Below are positions 16,901-24,880 of a DNA stretch of 64,000 nucleotides, piece by piece. The stretch is from Verticiella alkaliphila. Lineage in GTDB: Bacteria > Pseudomonadota > Gammaproteobacteria > Burkholderiales > Burkholderiaceae_B. The stretch is taken from assembly GCF_018904615.1 (NCBI RefSeq), contig NZ_JADCNH010000001.1:62001-126000 (forward strand), written 5' to 3'. The notes beneath the pieces were generated by a model that was not told the DNA's origin, made no database searches, and saw only the letters and a list, made by a program, of their open reading frames with translations. The position numbers and the translations under genes were made by a program. Position 1 is the first letter of the stretch; every line of letters starts with the position of its first letter.

Positions 16901-18064
16901 TCAGAACGAACGGGGCATGCCGAGCACGTGCTCGGACACGTACGACAGGATGAGGTTGGTGGAGATCGGCGCCACTTGGTAGAGACGGGTCTCGCGGAAC
17001 TTGCGCTCGATGTCGTATTCGGCAGCAAAGCCAAAGCCACCGTGCGTCTGCAGACATGCGTTGGCGGCTTCCCAGGACGCGTCGGCCGCGAGCAGCTTGG
17101 CCATGTTCGCCTGCGCGCCGCACGCCTCTCCGGCGTCGAAGAGCTCCGCGGCTTTCATGCGCATGAGGCTCGCCGCCTCGACGTTGATGAATGCCTTGGC
17201 GATCGGGAACTGCACGCCCTGGTTCTGGCCGATGGGGCGATCGAACACACGGCGTTCGCTCGCATACTGGCGCGCGCGCTCGGTGAACCAGTAGCCGTCG
17301 CCGACGCACTCGGCGGCGATCAGGATGCGCTCAGCGTTGAGCCCGTCCAGGATGTACTTCAAGCCTTTGCCTTCCTCGCCGATCAGGTTGGCGGCGGGGA
17401 TCTCGAGGTTGTCGAAGAAGAGCTCGTTGGTCTCGTGATTGACCATGTTGCGGATCGGGCGCACCGTCAGGCCGTGGCCGATGGCTTCGCGCAGGTCCAC
17501 GATGAAGACCGACAGGCCCTCAGACTTGCGCTTGACCTCCGACAGCGGCGTGGTGCGAGCCAGCAGCAGCATGAGATCGGAGTGCTGCACGCGCGAGATC
17601 CACACCTTCTGGCCGTTGACGACGTACTTGTCGCCGCGACGCTCAGCCGTGGTCTTCAACTTGGTGGTGTCGGTGCCGGTCGTGGGCTCGGTCACGGCCA
17701 TGGACTGCATGCGCAGTTCACCCGAGGCGATGCCGGGCAGGTAGCGCTGCTTCTGCTCATCCGAGCCGTGGCGCAGCAGGCAGCCCATGATGTACATCTG
17801 GCCATGGCACGCACCGGAATTGCCGCCGTTGCGATTGATCTCTTCCATGATCACCGAGGCCGCCACCAGGGGCAGGCCCGCGCCGCCGTAGGTTTCCGGA
17901 ATCAGGGCCGAGAGCCACCCCGCCGAGGTCAGCGCATTGACGAAGGCCTCGGGGAAGGCGTTCTGCTCCTCGATCTCCTGCCAGTAGGCCGAGTCGAAGC
18001 CCCCGCAGAGGTCGCGCAGGGCGGCGCGGATATCGGGATACAGATGATCTTGGGTAGGCGTCAT
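16901..18064 (-). CDS. acyl-CoA dehydrogenase
   Basis: 387 residues, full length. FAD-dependent alpha,beta-dehydrogenation of an acyl-CoA. Family motifs: MAVTEPTTGTDTTKLKTTA, NGQKVWIS, a dinucleotide-binding RPIGQNQGVQFPIA and the C-terminal QTHGGFGFAAEYDIERKFRETR. The C-terminal catalytic Glu position of medium-chain enzymes (YEGT) is replaced by APIS. However, Glu245 in GLNAERILIA sits where isovaleryl-CoA dehydrogenase carries its catalytic base, so the enzyme is probably active and acts on a branched or unusual short acyl-CoA. First gene of the minus-strand operon with MmgE/PrpD. Confidence 0.92.
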   Translation of the reverse strand: MTPTQDHLYPDIRAALRDLCGGFDSAYWQEIEEQNAFPEAFVNALTSAGWLSALIPETYGGAGLPLVAASVIMEEINRNGGNSGACHGQMYIMGCLLRHGSDEQKQRYLPGIASGELRMQSMAVTEPTTGTDTTKLKTTAERRGDKYVVNGQKVWISRVQHSDLMLLLARTTPLSEVKRKSEGLSVFIVDLREAIGHGLTVRPIRNMVNHETNELFFDNLEIPAANLIGEEGKGLKYILDGLNAERILIAAECVGDGYWFTERARQYASERRVFDRPIGQNQGVQFPIAKAFINVEAASLMRMKAAELFDAGEACGAQANMAKLLAADASWEAANACLQTHGGFGFAAEYDIERKFRETRLYQVAPISTNLILSYVSEHVLGMPRSF

Positions 18065-18176
18065 GGCAGCGCAATGCAGGCGGGTGAATGAGACGTGGCC
18101 ATTATGGCCCGCGCACCTGCCCTGCCCTGTTCACTTTTGCCGAAGAGAGGATTAGCCGATTTGGAAAGCCGGCGCC

Positions 18177-19097
18177 CTACTTCACGCGCCGTTGTGCGCG
18201 CTGACGCGTGGCCGCCTGCACCAGATGCTGGATGAAGTCCTGCGCGAAGCGTGGCAGGTCGCCGCCGGGGCGCCGGCACAGCCGGATCTCGCGCAAGGCC
18301 CAGTCGTCTTCCAGCCGGATGATGCGCAAGGCCTTCTGGTTGGAGTAGCGCTGCGCGCACGTGACGGGCACGATGGCGATGCCGGCGTTGGCCTCGACCA
18401 TGCGGCACACCGCATCGAAACTGCCGACCTGGATGCGCAGGCTGATGCGTTTGCCGATGCCGTGGGCGATGTGATCCAGGAAGGACTGAATCGCGCTCGC
18501 CTGGCTGATGCCCACGAAACGGTAGTTGTCCAGCAGGTCCGCGAAACGGATGCGCTTGAACTCGTGCATGGGGTGATTCACCGAGGCGATCACGACGAGC
18601 TCGTCGGTATAGAGTGGCATCACCTCCAGGCCTTCGGTGGCGACGTTGCCGGCCACGATCCCCAGATCCGCGCTGCCCGAGCTCAGCATGGACACGATGT
18701 CGCGCGACAGGCGCTCCTCGAGCTCCACGTCCACCTTGGCGTGCTCAGCCAGAAAGCTCGACAGTGCCTCGGGCAGGAAGGAATTCGTCGACGTGGTGTT
18801 GGCCAGCACCCGCAAACGCCCCTTGACGCCGCTTGCATACGGCGAGAGATCGGCATGCATGCACTCCAGGCGATGGAACACCTCGCGCGCATGCGTGAGC
18901 AGGGATTCGCCTGCCGGGGTGAGACTCACCCCCTTGACCTGGCGAATGAGCAGCGGGGTCTGGAAGGCGTCCTCCATCTGCTTGATGCGCGTGCTCGCCG
19001 CCGGCAGCGACAGAAAGCTCTTCTCCGCGGCCCGCGTGAGATTCAACGTGTCGCCCACGTTCAGAAAGAGACGGAGATCCGTCAGGTCATACCGCAT
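18177..19097 (-). CDS. LysR-type transcriptional regulator
   Basis: 306 residues. The helix-turn-helix covers about residues 5-62 (LNLTRAAEKSFLSLPAASTRI) and the effector domain about 90-300. The protein ends in a basic tail (RQRAQRRVK). It is transcribed away from the thioesterase-SDR-CoA-transferase operon and toward the acyl-CoA dehydrogenase operon, so it sits in the middle of the catabolic cluster and probably regulates both arms. No clear T-N11-A dyad was picked in the 147-base divergent region. Confidence 0.9.
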   Translation of the reverse strand: MRYDLTDLRLFLNVGDTLNLTRAAEKSFLSLPAASTRIKQMEDAFQTPLLIRQVKGVSLTPAGESLLTHAREVFHRLECMHADLSPYASGVKGRLRVLANTTSTNSFLPEALSSFLAEHAKVDVELEERLSRDIVSMLSSGSADLGIVAGNVATEGLEVMPLYTDELVVIASVNHPMHEFKRIRFADLLDNYRFVGISQASAIQSFLDHIAHGIGKRISLRIQVGSFDAVCRMVEANAGIAIVPVTCAQRYSNQKALRIIRLEDDWALREIRLCRRPGGDLPRFAQDFIQHLVQAATRQRAQRRVK

Positions 19098-19171
19098 GTT
19101 TCACCGCGCCAAAGCATCCCTTCACCAAACCGGACTTCCCGGGCCTGCCGAGGAAATCTATCATGTTTCGC

Positions 19172-19199
19172 TTGGCCGGCCTGCGGCCCCTCCTACAAT
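19172..19199 (+). promoter_or_regulatory. probable promoter of thioesterase-SDR-CoA-transferase operon
   Basis: TTGGCC (19172-19177), 16-base spacer, TACAAT (19194-19199), about 45 bases upstream of the thioesterase start. The -10 is good and the -35 moderate. Confidence 0.4.
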
Positions 19200-19244
19200 G
19201 GCGGCGCTTCGCGCCGCGCCGCGGTCGCTCCCCCAGGATTCTCG

Positions 19245-19673
19245 ATGGCTCCCCAGAACGCCCACATTGCCGACCCGATTGACTACTTTGGCATTTCCGT
19301 GCCGTTCATGCAGTATCTCGGCCTGCAGCCCGAGGTGATCGACGAGGACTACAGCCGCACGCGGCTCACCCTGCGCCCCGAGCTCACGAACAGTCGTGGC
19401 GACATGCACGGCGGCACGGTGATGTCGGTCTTCGATTTCACGCTGAGCGCGGCCGCGCGCTCGCACGCCCCCCACACCACGGGTGTGATGACGATCGAGA
19501 TGTCCACGCACTTCATGGACGCCGTCACCGGCGACGTCGTGATCGAGGCGCGGTGCCTGCGCCGTGGTCGCTCCATCGCCTTCTGCGAGGGCACCATCCG
19601 CCGCGCGGACGATACTCGCGTGCTCGCCGTGGCCCGTGCCACGTTCAAACTGATCGCGCGCAAGACGGACTGA
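19245..19673 (+). CDS. PaaI-family hotdog thioesterase
   Basis: 142 residues, a single hotdog domain. The segment LTNSRGDMHGGTVMSVFDFT carries the HGG and Asp pattern of PaaI/acyl-CoA thioesterase 13 enzymes, which release free acids from dead-end CoA esters. It starts the plus-strand operon with the SDR and CoA-transferase genes (72- and 14-base gaps). It could hydrolyse an intermediate of the pathway or recycle trapped CoA. AGGA before the ATG. Confidence 0.85.
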   Translation: MAPQNAHIADPIDYFGISVPFMQYLGLQPEVIDEDYSRTRLTLRPELTNSRGDMHGGTVMSVFDFTLSAAARSHAPHTTGVMTIEMSTHFMDAVTGDVVIEARCLRRGRSIAFCEGTIRRADDTRVLAVARATFKLIARKTD

Positions 19674-19744
19674 CAGAACAATTCGGCCGCCCCGGCACGT
19701 GTCGAGGCGGCCTTCCCGACCCACTGAGGACACAGGAGATAGCA

Positions 19745-20659
19745 ATGAGTGGCATGGTGCAAGGCAAGGTAGTGATCGTGACGGGCGCAGGCGGCGGCAT
19801 TGGCCGCGGCGTGGCCCTGGGCATGGCGGCCGCGGGCGCCAAGGTCATCGTCAATGACCTGGGCGTGGGCCTGGACGGCAAGGGTGGCGATCAAGGCCCC
19901 GCCCAGCGCGTGGTCGACGAGATCCGCGCCGCGGGCGGCGAAGCCGTGGCCAATACCGACAGCGTGGCCGGTGCCGCGAGCGCCAACCAGATCGTGCAAT
20001 GCGCCCTGGACACGTTCGGCCGCATCGACGCCGTCGTGAACAACGCGGGCAATCTGCGCGACCGCATGTTCCACAAGATGAGCGAAGAGGAATGGAGCCA
20101 GGTGCTCGAAGTCCACCTCTTCGGCAGCTTTCACGTGAGCCGCGCTGCCGCCAACCACTTCCGTGACCAGGAAGCCGGCGCCTTCGTGCACATGACCTCC
20201 ACCTCCGGCCTCATCGGCAACTTTGGCCAGGCCAACTACTCGGCGGCCAAGCTGGGCATCGTCGGGCTGTCCAAGTCCATCGCCCTGGACATGGCCCGCT
20301 ACAATGTGCGCTCGAACTGCATCGCGCCCTTCGCCTGGAGCCGCATGACGAGCTCGATCCCCGCAGAGACGCCGGAGGAGAAGGCCCGCGTGCTGCGCCT
20401 GCAGAAGATGGAAGCCGGCAAGATCGCTCCGCTGGCGGTCTACCTGGCAAGCGACCAGGCCAAGGAAGTCAATGCCCAGATCTTCGCCGTGCGGGCCAAC
20501 GAGATCATGCTGTTCTCGCAGCCGCGCCCGGTGCGCTCCGTGCACCAGAGCGAAGGCTGGACGCCGGAATCCGTGGCCGAAATTGCCATCCCCGCGATGC
20601 GCAACAGCTTCTTCCCCCTTGAACGCTCGGGCGACGTGATCGCCTGGGATCCCATCTGA
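19745..20659 (+). CDS. short-chain dehydrogenase, MFE-2-like hydroxyacyl-CoA dehydrogenase
   Basis: 304 residues. The Rossmann motif GAGGGIGRG is at about 14-22, followed by NDLGVGLDGKGGD, a segment shared with the 3-hydroxyacyl-CoA dehydrogenase part of multifunctional enzyme type 2. The catalytic Ser lies in MTSTSG, with Tyr and Lys in NYSAAK. It would oxidise a 3-hydroxyacyl-CoA with NAD(P)+. It lies between a thioesterase and a CoA-transferase in one operon. A separate enoyl-CoA hydratase is absent, so hydration may be done by the MmgE/PrpD protein or by an enzyme encoded elsewhere (inference). GGAGAT precedes the ATG. Confidence 0.9.
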   Translation: MSGMVQGKVVIVTGAGGGIGRGVALGMAAAGAKVIVNDLGVGLDGKGGDQGPAQRVVDEIRAAGGEAVANTDSVAGAASANQIVQCALDTFGRIDAVVNNAGNLRDRMFHKMSEEEWSQVLEVHLFGSFHVSRAAANHFRDQEAGAFVHMTSTSGLIGNFGQANYSAAKLGIVGLSKSIALDMARYNVRSNCIAPFAWSRMTSSIPAETPEEKARVLRLQKMEAGKIAPLAVYLASDQAKEVNAQIFAVRANEIMLFSQPRPVRSVHQSEGWTPESVAEIAIPAMRNSFFPLERSGDVIAWDPI

Positions 20660-20672
20660 CCACTGCCATCCT

Positions 20673-21923
20673 ATGACCGAACGCTCCAGCCCGCTCACCG
20701 GTACCCGCATCCTGGACCTCACCCGCGTCCTCGCGGGCCCCTGGTGCACCCAGACCTTGGCCGATCTCGGCGCCGAGGTGATCAAGATCGAGCGGCCTGG
20801 CGCGGGCGACGACACGCGCGGTTGGGGCCCGCCCTACCTGCGCGATGCCGAAGGCCGCGAGACGTCCGAGGCGGCGTATTACCTCAGCACCAATCGCAAC
20901 AAGAGCTCGGTCACGCTGGACATCGCCACGCCGGAAGGCGCTGCGGCCGTGCGTGAGCTCGTCAAGCAGTGCGACGTTCTCGTCGAGAACTTCAAGGTCG
21001 GCGGGCTTGCCCGCTACGGCCTGGATTACGCCTCGGTGCGCGAACTCAATCCGCGCCTGATCTACTGCTCGATCACCGGCTTCGGCCAGACCGGCCCCTA
21101 CGCCAAGCGTCCGGGCTACGACTTCATGATCCAGGGCATGGGCGGCCTGATGAGCATCACGGGCGAACGTGACGGCCTGCCCGGTGCCGGCCCCCAGAAG
21201 GCCGGCGTGGCCGTGACGGATCTCTTCACCGGCATGTATGCCACCGTGGGCATCCTGGCCGCGCTGCAGGAACGCCAGCGCAGCGGACTGGGCCAACACA
21301 TCGACCTGGCCCTGCTCGATACCCACGTGGCCATGCTGGCCAACCAGAACCTGAACTACATGACGTCCGGCGTGGCCCCACAACGCGCGGGCAACGCCCA
21401 CCAGAACGTCGTGCCCTACCAGGTGTTCCAGGCGGCCGACGGGCACCTCATCGTTGCCGTGGGCAACGACAGCCAGTTCCGCGCGTACGCCGCGGCCATC
21501 GGCCGCCCCGAGCTGGGCACCGATCCGGATTACGCCACCAATCGCGCCCGGATCACCAACCGCGTCGCGCTGATCGAAATCCTCACCGGCATCATGCGCG
21601 AAGGCAAGCGTGACGACTGGCTCGCCAGGCTCGAGAGCGTCGGCGTGCCATGCGGTCCGATCAATACGCTGGACCAGGTGTTTGCCGACCCGCAGGTCAA
21701 GGCCCGCGAGATCTGGCGCACGGTGCCCCACCCCACCGCGGGTACCGCGCCCACCACGGCCAACCCGATCCGGTTCTCCGAGACCCCGGTGCAATACCGC
21801 AAGGCCCCGCCCCTGTTGGGCGCAGACACCCAGGACGTGCTCTCGCGCGTGCTGGGCTGGGATGACGCGCGCATCCAGGCCTTGATGGCGTCGCAGCAAG
21901 GCGGTACCTCGTCCGACGCCTGA
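20673..21923 (+). CDS. family III CoA-transferase (CaiB/BaiF)
   Basis: 416 residues, full length. Transfers CoA from a donor acyl-CoA to a free carboxylic acid. N-terminal GTRILDLTRVLAGPW, and then DLGAEVIKIERP. The catalytic Asp of the family matches Asp183 in GVAVTDLFTGMYA, and GNAHQNVVPYQVF is also typical. It begins 14 bases after the SDR gene and is the last gene of the operon. It is probably the activating step for the acid taken up by the Bug receptor of the cluster, with succinyl-CoA or acetyl-CoA as donor (inference). Confidence 0.92.
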   Translation: MTERSSPLTGTRILDLTRVLAGPWCTQTLADLGAEVIKIERPGAGDDTRGWGPPYLRDAEGRETSEAAYYLSTNRNKSSVTLDIATPEGAAAVRELVKQCDVLVENFKVGGLARYGLDYASVRELNPRLIYCSITGFGQTGPYAKRPGYDFMIQGMGGLMSITGERDGLPGAGPQKAGVAVTDLFTGMYATVGILAALQERQRSGLGQHIDLALLDTHVAMLANQNLNYMTSGVAPQRAGNAHQNVVPYQVFQAADGHLIVAVGNDSQFRAYAAAIGRPELGTDPDYATNRARITNRVALIEILTGIMREGKRDDWLARLESVGVPCGPINTLDQVFADPQVKAREIWRTVPHPTAGTAPTTANPIRFSETPVQYRKAPPLLGADTQDVLSRVLGWDDARIQALMASQQGGTSSDA

Positions 21924-21932
21924 GGCCCTTCG

Positions 21933-21956
21933 GGCCGCGTCAGCGCTGACGCGGCC
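21933..21956. terminator. 24-base perfect palindrome between convergent genes
   Basis: GGCCGCGTCAGC and its exact complement GCTGACGCGGCC meet at the centre, between the CoA-transferase stop and the acetolactate-synthase-like stop. No T-tract; probably a shared transcript end. Confidence 0.5.
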
Positions 21957-21961
21957 TGTGC

Positions 21962-23895
21962 CTAGTCTTGCGCGTACCACCTGTCCTGCGCCAGCAGGAT
22001 GCGGTCGTGCGTGCCGCCCGCCGGCATCATCGGAAAGCAGTTCTCCTGGGCGGTCACCCTCACGTCCAGGAAGAACGGTCCCTCCCAGGCTAGACAGGCC
22101 GCGAGCGCGGCATCCAGCGCCGACGGATCCTCGACGCGGGCCGCGCCCCAGCCGAAAGCCTTGGCCAGCGCCACGAAATCCGGCAGGGCCTCGTTGTAGC
22201 TATGGCTGCGGCGCCCGCCGTGATTCAGGTCCTGCCACTGCCGCACCATGCCCATGTGGCCGTTGTTGCACAACACCACCTTGACCGGGGTGTCGTGCTG
22301 GCGCGCCGTGGCGAGCTCCTGGATGTTCATGAGCACGGAGGCATCGCCACTCACGCACACCACGGTCTTGTCCGGATGGGCGACCTGTGCCCCGATGGCC
22401 GCAGGCAGGCCGTAGCCCATGGTGCCCGCGCCGCCCGAGGTCAACCATCGGCGCGGCACATCAAAGCCAAGATACTGCGCGGCCCACATCTGGTGCTGCC
22501 CGACGTCGGTAGAGACCACCGCGTCCCGCCCCGCCAAGTGCGCATCCAGCGTCTGCATCAGGTGCTGCGGCAGGATGGCGTCGGTCGCCGCGGTGAAGTC
22601 CAGGCAGCGCTCGGCGCGCCAGCGCGCGATCTGCGTCCACCAGGCGTCCAGCCGGCCCGACGCCAGGCGACCATGACGATGCGCCAGCGCAGCGTGCAAC
22701 GCCACGACCGTCTCTGCGCAATCGCCGACGAGGCCCACATCCGTGGACACCACCTTGCCGATCGAACCAGGGTCCACGTCCAGGTGCACGATGCGGGCAT
22801 CCGGACAGAAGCCATCCACTCGGCCCGTGATGCGATCGTCGAACCGAGCCCCCACGCACACGACCAAGTCCGCCCGATGCATCGCGAGGTTGGCTTGCAG
22901 GGTGCCATGCATGCCCAGCATCCCCAGGAACAGCGGATCCGATGCCGGGAACGCGCCCAGCCCCATCAGGGTCAACGTGCACGGCGCGCTGGTGGCGCGC
23001 ACCAGCGCCGTGAACGCGGCGCACGCGGCGTCGCCGGCATTGATGAGCCCGCCACCACCGTAGAACACAGGTCGCCGGGCAGCGGCAATCAGATCGGCAG
23101 CAGCAAAGACATCCGTACTCGCCGCCCGCAGCATGCCGGTCGGCCGTGAGGCAGGCTTGGTCAAGGAGGCCAGGAGACTGCGCATGGCATCACTCGCCGC
23201 GCCGTCTGCAGGCCGACGATCACCGTCAATGTCAGCGCGAGCCCCAGCGTTCGGCCCGCCGGCCGTCGCAGCGTCGGGCATCGCGCTCTGTGGGGCCGAG
23301 GTGGAGACCACGGCGGCCTGCACGTCCTTCGGGACATCGACGAGCACGGGGCCCGGACGCCCTTGCTGCGTCAGGTCAAAGGCCGCGGTAACGACCGCCA
23401 ACACGTCCTCTGCGCGACGCAGCTGCACATTCCCCTTGGTCACGGGCCGCGAGATCCCCAGGGCATCACACTCCTGGAAGGCATCCGTCCCGATGGCCGT
23501 GGTGGCCACCTGCCCGCTCACGCACAGCACCGGAATGGAGTCGCACAAGGCGTCGAGCAACCCGGAGGTCGTGTTCGCCATGCCCGGCCCCGAGGTCACG
23601 AAGACGACCCCCGTCCGGCCCGTGGAGCGTGCATACCCCTGCGCGGCGTGCACGGCCGCCTGCTCGTGACGCACGAGGACGTGGCGCAGGCGAGGCTCGT
23701 CGAACAAGGCATCGTAGAGCGGCAACACCGCGCCGCCGGGATAGCCGAACACGGTATCCACGCCGCGCGCGATCAGCGCATCCAGCAGAAGACGGGCGCC
23801 GATTGCAGGGACGCGTCATCAGTCGCTGTGGCACAGGTCAGGGCATCGTCGCCGGCCAGACGATTGGAGAGCGCGCCGGAGAAAGAGGGATTCAT
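21962..23895 (-). CDS. acetolactate synthase large subunit-like TPP enzyme (one-base frameshift near the start)
   Basis: Thiamine-diphosphate enzyme of the acetohydroxyacid synthase family. Conserved segments are [29 protein letters not shown] with the catalytic Glu, [10 protein letters not shown] and the TPP site [15 protein letters not shown] plus [11 protein letters not shown]. An unusually long, Ala/Ser-rich linker separates the first and middle domains. The frame that holds the body is blocked by TGA at 23816-23818 without a usable start. The neighbouring frame gives [20 protein letters not shown] from ATG 23895, and adding one G/C in the run at 23799-23800 joins it to [20 protein letters not shown], the expected N-terminus. 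So the gene is intact apart from one missing base. ATG 23919 is an alternative start. No small regulatory subunit gene is adjacent. Divergent from an Lrp/AsnC gene that may control it. Confidence 0.82.
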
Positions 23896-23898
23896 GAC

Positions 23899-23976
23899 GA
23901 AAATTCTACGCACAGGCATGGAGAATTTCTGTCTTATTTCCTGGGCAAACGACGCTTTAGAGGAATATCATTCCTC
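23899..23976. promoter_or_regulatory. divergent control region with two inverted repeats (candidate Lrp sites)
   Basis: Between the two divergent starts lie GAGGAAT-ATC-ATTCCTC (23960-23976, perfect 7-base arms) and GAAAATTCT with AGAATTTC (23899-23907 and 23922-23929). The region is AT-rich compared with its surroundings. Autoregulation by the Lrp/AsnC protein is the likely function, by analogy with divergent lrp-like pairs. Confidence 0.45.
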
Positions 23977-23998
23977 GAACTTCCACAAGTGAAGAAAA

Positions 23999-24457
23999 AT
24001 GACCCTAGACAAGTTCGACCTCGCCATTCTGGCCGCGTTGCAAAAGGATGGGCGCGCCAGTCTGGCGGACATCGGCGCAGCCGTCGGGCTGTCGTCCACC
24101 CCGTGCTGGAATCGCATCAAGCGCATGGAGGCCGCCGGTGTGATCCGGGGCTACACCATCGATGTGGATCCCGAGGCGCTGGGCTATCAGGACACCGTCA
24201 TCGTCCACGTCACGCTGGAGAGCCACAGCGAGGAAACGCTGTACGAGTTCGGCCGCGCCCTCGCGGAGATCCCGGAGGTGCTGGAGGCCTTGTTGGTGTC
24301 GGGCGACTATGACTACTACATCCGGATCGCCGTGCGCGACACGCGCGATTACGAGCGACTGCTGCGCGAGAAGCTCTATCGCATTCCCGGCATCCGGCAC
24401 AGCAAGTCGTCATTCGTGCTGCGGCGGCTGAAACAGGCGCGTCTGCCGCTCGCCTGA
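23999..24457 (+). CDS. Lrp/AsnC family transcriptional regulator
   Basis: 152 residues, the standard size. The N-terminal winged helix-turn-helix (about residues 4-50) reads DKFDLAILAALQKDGRASLADIGAAVGLS. The C-terminal RAM ligand domain (about 65-145) contains ALLVSGDYDYYIRIAVRD. It senses amino acids or related metabolites. Divergent from the acetolactate-synthase-like gene, 103 bases apart, so a role in branched-chain amino acid metabolism or local autoregulation is likely. GTGAAGAAAA precedes the ATG. Confidence 0.93.
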   Translation: MTLDKFDLAILAALQKDGRASLADIGAAVGLSSTPCWNRIKRMEAAGVIRGYTIDVDPEALGYQDTVIVHVTLESHSEETLYEFGRALAEIPEVLEALLVSGDYDYYIRIAVRDTRDYERLLREKLYRIPGIRHSKSSFVLRRLKQARLPLA

Positions 24458-24538
24458 TGCCCGCACGCCGTGCGCAAACCGCGTCGCGGCCGCGCACCGT
24501 ATGCCCCCGCGCGTTGCGCCCGGGGGGCTTGCCCCGCC

Positions 24539-24880
24539 TCAGTGGTTTTCTTTCGCGTGGTTGATCGTGTAGCGCGGGATCTCGATGGTGAGATCGGTGC
24601 CGGCGATCTTGGCCTGGCATGACAGGCGCGAGGTGGACGTGAGGCCCCAGGCACGATCCAGGAGGTCTTCCTCGTCGTCAGTGGCCTCGTCCAGCGAGGA
24701 GAAGCCCTGGCGCACGACGACGTGGCAGGTGGTGCACGCGCACGAGAGCTCGCAGGCGTGCTCGATGTTCACACCGTGATCCAGCATGACACGGCAGATA
24801 GACACGCCCTGGGGCGCGTCATCAATGGTCTTGCCCTCGGGACAGACGTCGGGGTGCGGGAGAATCGTGATCTTAGGCAT
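24539..24880 (-). CDS. fdx: [2Fe-2S] ferredoxin of the ISC system
   Basis: 113 residues. Cluster ligands are Cys43, Cys49, Cys52 (C-x5-C-x2-C in HACELSCACTTC) and Cys88 (RLSCQ), the adrenodoxin-type arrangement. It delivers electrons during Fe-S assembly. Last gene of the isc operon; its ATG shares one base with the hscA stop codon (TGATG). No iscX follows: the next gene is on the other strand. Confidence 0.95.
   Translation of the reverse strand: MPKITILPHPDVCPEGKTIDDAPQGVSICRVMLDHGVNIEHACELSCACTTCHVVVRQGFSSLDEATDDEEDLLDRAWGLTSTSRLSCQAKIAGTDLTIEIPRYTINHAKENH

Noticed and set aside
14209-16953. Long antisense frame opposite the Bug and MmgE/PrpD genes
   Set aside because: Shadow of well-supported genes; no family resemblance.
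16901-18064. Acyl-CoA dehydrogenase as a dead enzyme because YEGT is missing
   Set aside because: Glu245 sits at the alternative catalytic position known from isovaleryl-CoA dehydrogenase.
23894-23992. A 32-codon plus-strand frame with an AGAGGGA site ending 6 bases before the Lrp gene
   Set aside because: Not enriched in branched-chain codons, overlaps the divergent ilvB promoter and start, and shows no leader-type hairpins; likely chance.
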